Shown: piece by piece, positions 1-13,700 of the stretch
Position numbering within the stretch: the stretch's first letter is position 1
Layout: each line of letters starts with the position of its first letter
Assembly (NCBI GenBank): GCA_948470475.1
Contig: OX419343.1
Location: 6,377,633-6,441,632, forward strand
DNA from: Galaxea fascicularis
Taxonomy: Eukaryota; Cnidaria; Anthozoa; Scleractinia; Euphylliidae
DNA: 64,000 nucleotides
Direction: 5' to 3'
Made by a program: the position numbers and the translations under genes
Notes under the pieces: generated by a model
Database searches by the model: none
Told to the model about the DNA's origin: nothing
What the model saw: the letters and a program-made list of their open reading frames with translations, nothing else

Positions 1-3000
1 GATTGTCTGCATATTCTCCCAGGACATTCTTTGTTCATCAGAAGAGCTTCCTCTTCCCGATAATTTTAAGCTACTGGGAACGGTACAGAGCATCCCTTAT
101 AGCACAGCTTAAGAATGTGTCAGATGTCGTCTGGAGTGGGGATGGTCGGTTCGACTCCATGGGGCACAGTGCCAAATATGGTGCGTACACCATGTTTTGC
201 AACACAATTCTGAAGGTGGTGCACTTTGAACTACTTCAGGTAAGTGACAGTATCAATTGAATTTCTACATGCAGTATATTGTAACATGTATACTTTTTAC
301 TATGAGGCAAGCCTTCTGGTTCTTTTTGTTTGTTTGTTTTGTGAAAGTTGTCACATAATTATAATAACTGAAGCAAGAACAGATTAAACAAATAAATGCA
401 ACAAATGAAACAAATCCTGACAAGTCAGGACAATTTACTTTCAAATATTATTCATCCAGCTATTTTCTACAGATGGGCACTAACAGCTGGTAGTGAGTAT
501 CCTTCAACAGATACTATCACATGCTATAACTTAAAACAATCAAAATCAGTGAAAATTTAGTGGTGAATTATTAGGGCTTTTATCTTTTTTGTGTGTGCAC
601 AGACACATCAAAAGAGTGCTGATGTTCTACTTTTATCAAACCAACAGGCAAACGAGACTGGTGGTAGTTCACCAATGGAGCTGGAGGGAGCAAAACGGTG
701 CTTTTCCTTTCTCAAATCAGTTGGCATCAGTGTTCTTGTGTTCATCTCGGACCGGCATAGAGGCATAGCGAAGTGGATAAGGGAATGTCAACCTGAATGT
801 TCACACTACTTTGACATTTGGCATATAGCTCGTTCCATTGCAAAAGCAATGTTGAAGCTGGGAAAGGAAAAAGGTTGCGAGAAAATTGGTGATTGGATTA
901 AAGGAGTCCGTAATCATCTTTATTGGTGTGTGACATCTACCAAGCTGGGATATGCTCATATAATAGCAGCAAAGTGGAATTCATTTATGCGGCATGTCAC
1001 AAACAAACATGATGGCCACCCTGATAAAGAATTTGAGGAGTGTGCCCATGGGGATATTGGAAGTCGGAGATGGATCAAGATTGGTAAGGGAAAAATATCC
1101 CTTTAAAATCCCAAGTGCCTCTAATTGTACAGTGATTGGTACCTTTTCTCCATACCCTATGCATTTGGTAGAATTATTTTGTTTTTTCAGTTTGATTACA
1201 TTGGACATATTGTTAGGTTTGTAAAGTGACCAAAGAAGTGATGACTGGTGACAAATTGTAGGTGGTTCCTCAATAAAATGGTATCTCTATAACAACTGAA
1301 TTCCAAATATCAACATTTTGGAAAAAAATGAACTCAAGGTTTCTTCCATTGCACTTCAACTTTTTTGAGTTGCCTGTAAGAAGACTGTATCATATGTGAC
1401 TCATTATTTTTGTTGTTGTTATTTTTATTATCTCCAGGAACGAAAGCCTATGATAAGTTGCACAAGTTACTCACCAATACCCGAATGGTGAATGATGTAA
1501 AGAAAATGTCTCCAGATGCGCAAACAAGTTGTCTGGAGGGGTTTCATTCGACTTTAAATCATTGGCACCCCAAAATGGTTTGCTTCTCCTGGTTAGGAAC
1601 CTTTTGTCGGTGAGAACAGAATTCCTGAATACACAAAAGATAACACTGTACATGAGAAAAAGACATTTTTCTTAGTTGCCTGTAGATTGATATAGTCTTT
1701 TAGCAAAATACATGTAGCTTCTACAGTGTAGAACTGACCTATATAGTTGTATATTATATACTGGTAATAAGAAATACCACATTTGTACATTACAGTGCTG
1801 GTATCTTTTATCATTCATATTTATTGGCTGGTGTTAGCATAATACTAGCTGAAAAGTATTTCATTTTTTAGGCACATTTTGGCATCCTTGCACTTCAATG
1901 AAAATGTGAGGCGAGAAACACAGAAAAGCAAGGATGGAGAAGACTACATCAGAGTTAACTTTCCGAAGTACAAGCTTGGAGAAGAAGTGGTCAGAGAGGT
2001 TACTGTGGCTCCAACATATGGTAAGTGGTGATCTACTGTAATATGTTGTGGTATTACATGACGACTCATCTCTTGGCCGAAATGTATTACTCAAAGTCTT
2101 TTGGGTAAGCCAACTAATCCACATTGTATCGAAGTTTTGCTAGCATTGCCAGTTGCAATCATGATATTTATTAGTGTAACATATGTACTCTGTAAATAAT
2201 GCACGTCCTGATTCCAAGTAAAATGAGTGATTGCAGTCAGGTTAAAAGGGCTCAGTCACCATGGAATGAAGTCAGTTTTGGCAAAGGATATAAGTTATTG
2301 CCTTCTGACCAAAAGGGAACTTAAGAAATAGTCTACCAAGGTAGAAAGATGCTTAAAAGAGGCAGCACACAAAAAAATCAAGGAGGGCTTGGAATGTAAA
2401 AAAAATGAGAAGGATTGTGGTCGACAAATTTAGTGTTAACTGAAAAGTGCCATTCGTGACAAAACACTCTTTTAAGCTGCTGGCAGAGCAATAATGGAAT
2501 TACAATAGTCACTTAAATTGTACCTTTCTCTTGACAGGTTATGTTGAGGAATTAAAGGAGGAATTATTTAGCCTAAAAAAGTCAGAGATTGATGACCTGC
2601 TAAAGAGTACTAGTGCAAAATACAAACCTCCTGCCTCTTTGAGCTCGCAGTTTACAGGCAGGGTAAACAAAGAGCAGGCAGTGGAAAGATACAGACAACA
2701 ACAGGACAGAGAGGCTACAAAACTACACCCTGTGGGTAAGATTAACAAAAAATTTTTATTACATAAAGATCATTGTATGCTTTTAAAAAATTAGCTGAAA
2801 CATTGACAATTCAACTCATGTAAGATAACTGAAACTTAAATAAATATAACATTAGGTTAGGCATTAATGATTATGTGATAATTGTATCTCTAACATTCTT
2901 GATGTTATGCACATTGTTTACAGCGGAAGAACAAGATAAATTACATGAAGCTGCAACTTCTGCTCAGGCTGCCGCAGCAAAGAAAGCTAGAAAAAGAAGA

Positions 3001-3072
3001 CCAGGAAATTGTCGAACATGTGGCAAACCGATGCGTGGTCACAAGTCAAGCCAATGCAAACCTAAGGAGTGA
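1..3072 (+). CDS. DDE transposase-like protein, 3' part of a multi-exon gene
   Basis: Predicted exons: <3-239 (or from 23, after an AG), 603-1083, 1438-1609, 1872-2020, 2538-2735 and 2924-3072. All introns are GT-AG with matching phases, giving 461 residues to the stop. It resembles a transposase-like family I know from fish and invertebrate genomes. A likely acidic triad is visible: the first Asp in SGDGRFDSMGHSAKYG (exon 1), the second in ISDRHRG and a Glu in CLEGFHSTLNHWHPK (third exon). An FDIWH motif follows the second Asp, and the C-terminus carries a zinc-knuckle-like C-x2-C-x4-H-x4-C segment (GNCRTCGKPMRGHKSSQC). The frame is open throughout, so the copy may be functional or domesticated. 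The 5' end lies outside the window. Its 3' end faces the P2X7-domain gene across only 155 bp. The family assignment rests on recalled similarity; the triad is inferred, not tested. Confidence 0.8.
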
Positions 3073-3227
3073 CAGCTACCTGTAGCTGTATCTGCTGTTC
3101 ATTTTCTAGAACATTCTTGAACCATGTACATGTTATTTTGAGGCATTACCCTTGATAGCAATTTAAGTAGGGGTTGAATAATCATAATGGTCATTGTTTC
3201 TTGTCTCCAAAGATTGGTTTGGTTAAC

Positions 3228-4745
3228 TCAATCTCTTCGCTGTGCTGTCTGGTAACCTCTGATCTGCTCAGTTGGGAACCTCTGCCTGATGTTGTGGTAC
3301 ACACAGGCTGATAAAGGCCTTGTGTTGTCCCAGCCCATGTACCCACAAATCCAGCGCACCAGCCATCTGTATGAAACTGCTCGTAGAAATCTGAAGGGTT
3401 GAAATTTAAATTTCAGAATAACAACTGTACAGGAGTCAAAATTGTCCATCAACAGTTACCAGTCACCTCACCACCAATATGCACATGTTTATAGAACGAG
3501 AAATACATATTATGGTTTGTATCCTAATAATGCAGTTTAATGGTGGCACAAATCCCTAATAGGGGTATCTGTAATATTATGTGTCCTGTAGAGTACTGGT
3601 TAATTTGCCACCAACAAACTCTCCCCTGTGAAACAACCATGCACAGTGTCTTGCTCGTTCTATGAACAAACTGTTATCCTGTTGGCAAGGCAACCAAAGT
3701 GTATATCTGAGTTGATTTTTCTAAATAACAAGTATAAATTCAATATGGACAAAAAAGTGCAATTGTTTGAAGAAACCCTTGTAGGAAGTAATATCTTTAT
3801 CTCCTCTTGGAGCTGACACAAGTCATTTAGTCAAACAAAATAAGATCGACATAAAGAAATGGAAACGCCCACATGTACAAGTAAATCTAAGAATCAACAG
3901 ATAATGTCATCCTTATTACTTACTGAGTTTCTGTTTGCCCATCACGACGGCGGTAGCCCCTTCCGTTTTTGTCCCTTAGTAGTGGACCGACTTGCAGGAG
4001 AACAGATCTGTTTGTCATGGAAGAGAAATCGTCGTGGTTTGTGATGCACGATACCCTTTCAATGCTACCATCAAAGGTAAGCTTTTGGCTGGCTTGAGCG
4101 ATTTCCCTACAGCATCTATATTCCAGCGCTCCAGACAAATGCTCTATTTTACATTCCTTACAAATACACCTATAGATGAACAAAAAATTAGATCAATCAA
4201 GGTCTGCCACTGGACTAAAAGTGGCACATAAGTTATTGTGTCATACATCGTTGTTCAAAGCATTCATCACGTGCTCAATTCTGGAATCGCCCCCATTACT
4301 TTGGAGAGCCGAAGCGAAATACTGTGCAAATTTTATGAATTTTAACTTCACTTTTTAAACCACATAGCAGCGAACACATTGTAATGCTGTAATCGGTAAC
4401 TGACTTCCGTGGTTCCTTTGGCTCTCTGTACATGTGTTTGTGCTTCGTTCGAAGTAGCGTTGGGAAAAAATTACAAAGTAAGTGGCTGAGTATTCTAAAA
4501 TTGCTCCGTAAAAAAATTACCAACCATTCATTAACTGCCAGTTGTCTTTCAAATCGTGCGCGTAGGACTGCGGGGGAAAGCCCGTCTGCATCTTCTTCGT
4601 CGTCTTCATCATCGTCGCTTGAATGAGCCGGCGGCTCGTTCGCGTATGGTTCTACAAGTCCGACGACTTCAATTTCGTCGGAATCACTTTCGTCTTGCAT
4701 ACTTGAAACAGTATCGGAAGACATGTATTCGTCCGTATCAGACAT
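3228..4745 (-). CDS. P2X7 intracellular (ballast) domain protein
   Basis: Three exons on the minus strand: 4745-4525, 4169-3924 and 3390-3228, total 630 nt, 209 residues. Exon 1 encodes a Ser/Asp/Glu-rich acidic N-terminus starting MSDTDEYMSSD and ending in the GLSPAVLRARFE segment. Exon 2 restores the family core, EWCICKEC followed by CCREI and a cysteine-rich stretch. Exon 3 carries the C-terminal YRWLVRWICGYMG ... CVYHNIRQRFP block. This order (Cys-rich zinc-binding core, then an aromatic C-terminal block) is that of the cytoplasmic ballast of the P2X7 receptor, which binds zinc and guanine nucleotides in mammals. No channel or transmembrane segments are present, so this is the stand-alone ballast type found in many invertebrates. 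The first donor (GTTGGT) is weak but is the only one that keeps the conserved EWC motif. An ATG at 4886 would add 47 unlikely residues. Function unknown. Confidence 0.8.
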
Positions 4746-4886
4746 CTTGACCCCGAAAAAAGCGACGAACCTTGAAGAAATATCTCCGCGTTGCATATAA
4801 AAGGTGAGAAACTGAGGGAAACACAGATCGCTCAAACAATTTCCTACGTCATCACTTGAAAACTGGTTACCAGTCCCCGGACCCAC

Positions 4887-5688
4887 TTTTCTGCTGAACT
4901 GAGCGCACTTCAGACGGCAAAAACTCCATTTGTTCTCTCTGTAACACTATTCGGTTTTTTGCATTTCGAAAAGTACATATAAAAAGCTGTAAAATAACGC
5001 AAAAAACAAATTTACTTCATATGCACTTTAAGAGATGACATAGAATGTTTCAAGATTTGAATGTCTGGCGCTGGAAAATGGTGTTTTCGTGATACTGGTA
5101 GATCGGATCATTGTTAGTATCTGCGTACCCACCCCTCCCCTAATCCAACATTAACTCTAACTAATTAAGTTATTATAACTTGTTGGATTAGGGGAGGGGT
5201 AGGTACGCAGTTACCCAGATACTACCATTGATCCGGTAGATCGTTCCTTATGGTAACAGGGATGAAAAACTTATACCACGCTGGGATGTGACGTTTTGTG
5301 AAATGAATCAGTTGGAACAAAAAAGAACACGATAGGAGTACATGTGTAGTCACACCAAGCGTACTTGATACTAGTACGACTCTTCGTACCGTACAAGAAC
5401 TTCTAATAAATTCTCCTTGGGGATAGTTATAGCTCAATAGCTCAACCACCCTCCCCCCCCTCCCCCCGGGAGAAGCTTCGGATATAGCTGCAAGGCGTGA
5501 TTCATAATACTGATTTGAACGTCACACGGGCGTTAGGTAAAACGACCCCCTGGTGATATCCCCACGCCGGGAGAATCTCGGGAACTGATGCCCGTTCTTT
5601 TTGCTCGACTGAGCCAGTGTTATTCAGCTGTGAAGGATTAAAAGTTATTGGTCGCTCAACTGTTTGTGTTTTCTGTTTTGCTTGTAAG
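4887..5688. other. Non-coding stretch upstream of first visible kinesin exon
   Basis: No exon with kinesin similarity was found between the P2X7-domain gene and 5689. The stretch holds the fold-back element at 5121-5210 and a short C-rich run near 5450-5467. If the kinesin gene is intact, this is the 3' part of an intron whose upstream exons lie before base 1. Confidence 0.5.
5121..5210. repeat. Fold-back (MITE-like) palindrome
   Basis: Two arms of about 30 bp, beginning CTGCGTACCCACCCCTCCCC and mirrored by GGGGAGGGGTAGGTACGCAG, surround an AT-rich loop of about 30 bp. One mismatch is seen near the outer end of the arms. This G/C-run palindrome resembles a dispersed element known from coral genomes. 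The DNA could extrude a hairpin. Confidence 0.75.
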
Positions 5689-7727
5689 CGATTCAATAAC
5701 TTGGAAGTTGCGGAAATTGATTTGAAGTCGTCCCTTGACGGAAAGAACAAGGAGCTGAATCAATCACAATTGCTTATATCACAGGTACTTGATCACTTTC
5801 TTTCTACTGTTTTTCTTTACCTCAATTGTACAATTTTGTTGTTATTGTTGTTGTTACTGTCGTTTTACCGCCGACCGGTTGGCTCAGTTGGTAGAGCACC
5901 GGGCTGCCATGCGGGAGATCCTGGGTTCAAAGCCCCGACCGGACCAGCACTCAGCAAGGCTGCTTATAACAGTCGGTCATCGGACAATTGTCCGGTAAAT
6001 TTGACGTTTTGACCGGCGAAATATTAGTCTGGTCTGTCACTCTGACCGGGCACTTTTGATCCAAATTAACCTCTTATTACGAATTCTTAATTTTGCTCTT
6101 TCACTTGGAATTTTTTTTTGTCCGACAAGACTGTTTCCTTGTCGGGTCAGGTCTGGTCTCTGGCCTGACAAATGACCTGCTTATGAAAAAAAATTATTTG
6201 CAGCCTTGCTCAGGGTCTTTCAATAACTGAGAAAATACTTCCTTTGCGATGATATCTGCAAATGGTTAGACTTTCTAGTCTTCTCGGATAAGGACGATAA
6301 GCCGGAGGTCCCGCCTCACAACTCTCCGCAATTAATTCTGTGGGACGTTAAAGAACCACTAGGGACGTAACGAACCCTGGCTGTGACCACCCATAGTGCT
6401 GACCTTGGGCATCTATCACATCTCCACTGCACCGTGCAGTCTGGCAAAAAGTCCCCAAAAAGTATTGTAAATTAGTCTCGAAAAACCCCTTGGGGAAGGC
6501 TAATAAAAACGTATTGTCTTTTTCTTGAACCTTTTATTGCCGCTTGCAATTCGTTTTTCAAGTTAATGGTTTGTCTCCCCGTGCTGGCGGGTTCAGACTT
6601 CGTATAAGTTCATCGAAGTTGGTACGATTCTTGTTAAAATCGAGCGGATTGAAATACTGCACTGAAGGACAACCTGACAAGTCAGGAGAGGGCATGTGAG
6701 CTTAAATGTTTGTCAGTTGTCATAAATGTTAAAAGAGGTTTAGGCGTTGCAGGTTATGGAGGGCAACAAGATTGCTTGGCATTTGAATTCCCGTTAGAAT
6801 TTGAGTTTGTTTTTGGCCCGCACTTGTCCATTGTTACTTAGGGAATGATGTTTTATTTTCAGTACGAAGCGAAGATGAAGACACTGGAGGCAGACATGAA
6901 AGAGATGGAATCAAAGAAGAGAATTTTAGAAGAAGCTGTTGATTCGCTCAACGAAGAGATAGCAAAACTAAAAGCGAAAGGTAACTTTTATCACTCGTTG
7001 GAAAGTAGATGCAAGAAATCTTGAATTCCGACCATTTCAGATGAAGTGTATTGAGCAGTACGTTCCTGTAGCACTGGGCCATTCCATTTTGGATGACATT
7101 TTCTGAAGGGAGTGGGCAAAGTCATTTCTGAGGGGGTGAGCCAGTCGGCATCCTTTGATCTTGCGATTTTTTTCGAGGGGAAGTACAAAATTTGGCTTAT
7201 TTCTGAGGGGGGTATTGTGTCGACACTTTGATCTTCTTTTCTTAGGGGGTAAATTCTTGGTGACCTCATCCATAGGGGGGGGGGGGGTGGATATTAATTG
7301 GAATGGCCGTCTGTTTACCATGCTGTACAAGATGGTTCTAATTTTTGATTCTGTGGATTAAACCCTTTAGTTTGATCATTCAATTGAAAGTTATTGGGCA
7401 GCACTTTCTTGTGGTTCTGTTTATCGTGCTCCGCATGGTGCTTCAAACTTTTGACGGCCGTGGTTAATACTCTGTGTTTTGGTTCTTAAGCCTTTGCAAG
7501 TTGAAATAATGGCTGTCCATTCGCTAGCCAGCTAAATAACTGCACATGTGACGTTTTGTACGCTAAACGATTTTCTCGTTATTTTGCAGCCCAAATGCAT
7601 GCCTTGGCTCTTAAAGACAAAGAGGAGGAACACGCGGGCCTGCTTCATACGGCAGGTGAAATACAGGTACGACACGCCTCTGCTTAACTAACCGTCTGTA
7701 TGCGTCTTTATGCTGTAGTTGTGTTAG

Positions 7728-7762
<35 letters not shown>

Positions 7763-10700
7763 AGACTACTAAAAATTCCGTTTTGGCCAGTAGGTTTTGC
7801 GCTTCACTAGCCATTTTGGCTAGAGAAAATGTCAATACCGGAGGACCAGATGAAATCAGTGATTTAAGAAAATCGAGTCAAAGCGTGCAGAATTTGAAAC
7901 ATCGGCTGTCTGTAATCGGCTCATATAATTTGTTTCCTCAAGCATTAACGTTACATTACTAAAAAGCGAAAGCACGATTGACTTTTTCCGTTCTTTTTAC
8001 CCGTACTAAAGTGGCGAATGACAAACAATCTTCTTGCTGCAAATGAAGTCACGGAAGTTTAGGGATAACGTTTCATGCTCAAAAAAAGTCATTTGCGTTT
8101 TTCTTTCGATTACTTCAAAAAACTTTAAAAAACTCATGGCATAGTGATCATAGTGATCTGATGCCTATTTGACATCGATGTCTGAACCTTCCAAATAAAG
8201 TCATTAAGATCGAACGTTACGAATTTTCTTGTTTACGAGAGGATATGAATCAGCGGCAGGAAAGGAAAATCAATGTTTTTTGGCCGATTGCTGCAAAGTT
8301 TTGACGGTTAGTATACTGCAAACTACACACAGGCTAGCATTTATTTGACATTCTAATTCAAGCCCTTTTAAATAAAAATGTTTGTATTTAAACTCCTAGG
8401 TTTACAAACTCATCATAACACCTTCAAACGTAAAAAAAAAAAACATATTCTAATAAGCTGGTAAGTTCAGTTGTTTCACGTCAGTATGGTGGTTGGGAAA
8501 AAGGTACTGAAACTGCTTGACAGGATGAAAAATAATGTAACTAAGAAACAAGTCTGGCTAGTGAAGAATTTGTTTTGGCTAGTGAAGCAAACGTGTGCAC
8601 TAGCCACTGGGCTAGTAAGCTGAAAAGTTAGTCTCGAGCCCTGGCCTATTAGGTGTTGTTTTTAGTTTCATGGAGGAAGATCTTAGCTCTGGGAAAGTTG
8701 TACTTGGTCATGGCGCTCGGATCTTCCCAGTTGAGAGATCGGAAGATCCTATCACCATGTAAATTATCTTCGCTCGGAAGAACCTCGTTCAAGGGACTAA
8801 AACAAAGAAATATGGCGGCGGCCGCGTGTTTGGTTGCTAAATACCTTAAATTTCTTCTGATCAAGGGATAAAATGGAAAGTAGCGAGCTGTCGATAGACA
8901 TCAACGTCGAAACGCTGGGAGTTAAATGCATTCGAATGAGTTGAGTGATGCCCAGGTCTTGCCTGCCTTCTCCATTTCTAAACGGTCTCTTGAACGACTC
9001 TCGTAAAATGAGCGCGGGAGAAAAAGCGTGCATGGTGTTGGGAAAAACGTGGGCGAGCCACGAATTAAAATGTTTGGCCAGTCGTAGGGAATGCAGTGAA
9101 ACGAACCCCACAGCAAGCACGGAGTTCATGCTGAAAGCATGCTAACAACAGCCTGCCTTTCGCGAATTGGCTGAGAAAGCAGAATATTGGCTCGAATTGG
9201 TTAGAACTTCTTTCATGAGTGCCGAGCAAATAACAAGCTTCCACTACCGAGACATTTTAATTTCGACAGTCTATTTTGCGTCTTGTGTTAAGGAAAAGCG
9301 AAAGAAATCAAATTACCTTCCTCTATCACCATGGGGCCATTGTGCTACTCAAAATAAGATTTGCTGCACTTTGGTTACTAAATATATCCCGAAATCTATT
9401 TTTCGTCAGCTTTGATTTGAAACTTTTTAATTTGGGGTCGCCTGATTAATCCTCTCAAAATTCAAATTTACCACTTGAAATATCTTCCTTTGTTATCACT
9501 GTAGTCAAAGAGCCAGTTGATGAACATTTAGAAGGGCTTAGCGCAATAAAACATAAATTTACAGATACGGTAAGCAAATTGTAGTGGTTTACTCTAATCT
9601 GCGTCAAATAGATTATTTTGATCACAACGACCCCACATTAAAAAGGTGAAGTTTACAGGAGAGCCTTGGCAGGTGTCAATATAATCCAGACACTTACAAA
9701 ATACAATTTGTTTCTCGCCGAAAAAAAACAAAAACAAATTTTCATACAATTCATTTGACAATAAATTTTTCTGCGGCTCTATATATGATAGCATTTCTTA
9801 TTTGGGCGTCGGTCGTTGAGGTTGCCGCTAAACGGGAGACGTTTTGGAGCAAGACTGTTGTTTCCAAAGAACTACAATCAATACATGTTCGTCTAGTTTT
9901 TAACTCGGAGCAAGAAAGATGTTGCAAGCTTATGGCGTCGCTATTTTTTGGCCATGTCAGGCGCATCTATATCTTGAGCAATGTTCATTGACAGCACGTT
10001 AATTTTCTTAGACTGACCAGGCGCAAAACATAAACAATTTAAACGCGAGACCAAAACAAAGTTAATGTTATCAGCAGCTTACTTTTCTTAGAATTTTGTC
10101 TTAAAATTTAGTTTCTTGTACTGAGTTTTGTGAATTTTTCAGATTGACGGTCGCTGAATAAAAAACGCTAAACACACAGATTGTCAGATTTTCACACATT
10201 GCTTTTGTTTTTCGTTGTTTGTTTTGAAAAGCCTTAAATGCAAACGAGATGAAATAGCTTACTTCGATAATTGAAACGTTTTTTACTTGAAGGAAGTGAA
10301 CGCTTTAGGGTTATTTGCTCGGAGTTATGAATTTCAACTCTAGGAGTTCGTAAGTTTAACGACAAACGTCTGCTCTTTAGACATCGCCTCGACTATTTGA
10401 ATTGCAAATCACTGTGGCCTGAAATTTTTTAGGAGAAAATGCTAGATAGAAGTCGGCGTTACGTGTGAGAAACCACCGGGTGTATGAAAAACACAGTGAG
10501 TTTATATCGATTGATTCGAGCGTGGTCTTCGGGTGACTAACATGGGTAAACATGTTCGTTACTCCGACTTGAGATTCCGCGCAGACGAGAAATTTGGATG
10601 GCGATTTCCCGACTGTAGTGAATCGTCAATTGGAGATATGCTAGATTCGTTAAACAGTGTAATAGAAGATGTTCTTCGAAGTGCTTTACCACGGGTCAGT

Positions 10701-13700
10701 ATGGTTAAACAAAAGTAGTCTTCTATTTATGTATTTGTGAGTCTAAAAAACCCGGCATTTGCCCACAGAAGGCTCAATTCCATTTTCTGGCACAAGGAAA
10801 ATTGGATTAAACACTAAAATTTAAGACAGTTCGTATGAACAATGTAGGCGTAAATTGTAGGGCTGACAAGTTTCTCAGTGTTAGCAAATGGTTCTGTATA
10901 AGAATTCAGCTGGCGTCCAAGATGAGTTAAAAGTTGTCGCGAGATATTGATTTTACCGGTGTTTGTCCCCAGTCGAGGAAGCTTTCACGCCAATGTGGGG
11001 TATTTTCTAGTTACCTTAATTATTTCGGTATACTTTGCATATTTCATTTAGGGAAAATTTGAGGTTTTTTTAGGAAGGTTAGTGGATGCGTGGCTTTTGT
11101 TTTGATAGGCATGTCTAGTCCTTATTGTTTTAGTTTCCCGAAGGCAGTTCTTAAAGAAGCTGTTTTCCTTTTTAATTAATTTGTTGTTTGGGTTTTCCAT
11201 GTGCTGGTCGGATCACAATGAAGTGACCAATAAAAATGTTTCATGGTTCGGAACTGTTCTTTATCAAAAGTTGTAATTTCCTGAGAATATAGGCTTCAAG
11301 TCACCTTGAAGAAAAGTGCGTTAAAATGTACTTTTTTCTGCAAGATCAGAATCTCTTGAAACTCTGTATCTGTTATTTTCTTTTATATGTCTATAACTGA
11401 TGGATTGCAATGGTGTTCAATTTCTTGATTACCATACATTTTGTGTGGTAATGATGGGGAGAATGTGTTAAACAATCAAGACCTTTGTCACTTGTTGATC
11501 ACTATCTTTTTTCTCACAACCTTATTGTTTAATAGAGCAGTGTTGCTATCAGGAGATATTAAACATTGGTCACTCTTAGAGTTTAAAGGGTTAAAAACAA
11601 TTGAATAACGAATCAAAGCCGGTTGACTAGTCTCATAAATCTCCTTACTCCACTGGCGTCTTCTTCACTGATGGTGATAGGAGAAAACCTATAGTGATCG
11701 TTCACGTTCTCTTGCAGTCTGCGCTGGAGAAGCAGATGATTAGTCACCGAGAGGCGCACCAGAAACAGCTGTCCTCTCTTAGAGACGAGATTGAATCACA
11801 AAATGCGGTCATAGCCAACATGAAAGAGTAAGTCATGATAATTACGTAGTCTAGGCCCAACAGCCACGTGACAGCATCTGCCTCGTTTCCGATACAAACT
11901 GTCAGCCCATTCATTAGTCCCCACCCAGTCCAAAGCTGAATGATGAGACAGATCACAGCACTGGGAATTCGTTTACGTCACCTTCATGTTTTATCCGGTC
12001 TGGAGTTTGAACCTGTGACCCTCCGCTCAGGAGAAACGTGCATGGTGCCAACCGGGCGGCGGTGGCACGCTAGCTACTAAGGATTCCGATGAAAGGTTCT
12101 TTTTGTGGCATCCAAACATGGCATGAATCCAACCCAGCACGAGTTCGGAGTATAACACTCTTCTACGTCCCAAGATAGTGATGCAGCCTAAGGCGGAAGA
12201 AAGGAGAGAGTGGGGAGGAGAGAGAGAGGGGATATTAGTTGGAGAATCTTGGTGCGCGAAATAAGATGGTGGTGTTAGGGGAACGGCGGGGGGGGGGGGT
12301 GGGGAAAGAGAGAGAGAGAGAGGGAGGGGGGAGAGGGAGAGAGAGAAAGGGAAAAAATCAAACGGTCAAGTTCCCTGCCCTCCACTCCCCTCCCTTCTTC
12401 ATTGAAGTAGCACTTAACTGAGGCTTCTGTTAGATTCTAACCAGGTTTTTGTTTTCCCTTAGAACCAATCAGAAGCAGTCTTTGGAGAGGGACCACCTCA
12501 TGGTCAGTACTCCATTTTCTGTCCTTTAACGCCTCGTTCCCGGGATTCCTTTGTCTCCGTTGTCCGAAATAGATGTGGTAATTAGACGTCAGTATAATTT
12601 GCTTTCTTGTTTTCACTTTCAGCTTGAGAATGAAGCCCTAAAGCGGGAACTTGAAGACAAATCCATGCGTCTGACTGATTTGAAGTGAGTCTCACTTGAT
12701 AGCAGTGATGGTACTTAGTGGCAGTGGCTTCAAATGCATTACTTTTTATTTGAGCTTTGACAAGACTTTGTAATACGTTCGAAGGTCGAATTTCTCTCCA
12801 GTCAACTAAAAAAGGAACAGGTTATCTGATTAAGTTTATTGAAATAAATTCAAACCACGGAATTGTTAAGTTTTTATGCCACGATATTCCAGTAACCTAC
12901 AGGAGCCGATCAGAGTTCTCACCTCACCCCCTCTCCACCCCTGACATCACTTTTGTGTCAAAGATGTTGTTGCTGTTGTTACTACTTCTGCTGCTACTGT
13001 CATTTTTGTAATAACGGCATGTTTTCACCCCCTTTCTTTTACTGTCGGTAAGGTTCCACGTTATACGGAGGTCAATAGCTCAGTCTGGGATTAAGCTGTT
13101 TTCTTTTTCTCCAGTGTACAAGCGGAGAAGAGGGAGCAAGCAAAGAAAGACCTCAAAGGACTCGAGGAAACTGTGGTATGTGGAATAAATTAAAAGGGAG
13201 CAGTAAGACTAAGGCACTTATAGGAGAATCAGGAACTATTTTGCCTGTTCGTGTTCTTGCCACTGCTTTCTCCAGTTCTTCCAAACTTTAATTCATTTTA
13301 GTTTTCTGTTATTGCTTCATAAAACGCCGGCGAAGTTATTTCTCTTTTTGTTATGGAACAAGCAATGAGCAGTCAGCCAAGAACAGAAAGGAATAGAAAA
13401 GAACAACCTATTAGAGCATTGCTTCTCAGGAAATGCATCGTGCTAGAGTAGGTTTGTTTTTGTTAATCTATGGAGAAGCATGTTAAGCATCTTTAATGCC
13501 CTGTTCTCCGTTTTATTTTACTTTCAGCATAAAGAACTGGCGACGCTGTACCGACTTCGGCAGTTGTTTGTCAAAGATTTACAGGCTCGATTAAAAGTGG
13601 TAAGTCATTATTTCGCATCAAACGTTAAATGCAACCTATCGCACTTTGTACGTTTATTATGCGGGTTACATGTACAGATTTTAACACTAAAGACTAATAA

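Noticed and set aside
3073..5688. Search for missing upstream kinesin exons
   Set aside because: No stretch resembles the KIF5 segment that should precede exon 5689 (around the VARLYISKMKSE region of KIF5B).
5878..5945. Possible tRNA gene
   Set aside because: Box A and box B are present but the sequence continues into a SINE body and the stems are imperfect.
8653..9415. Cluster of 60-110 codon frames on both strands
   Set aside because: Paired frames on both strands, no splice logic or domain. More likely repeat remnants in the kinesin intron.
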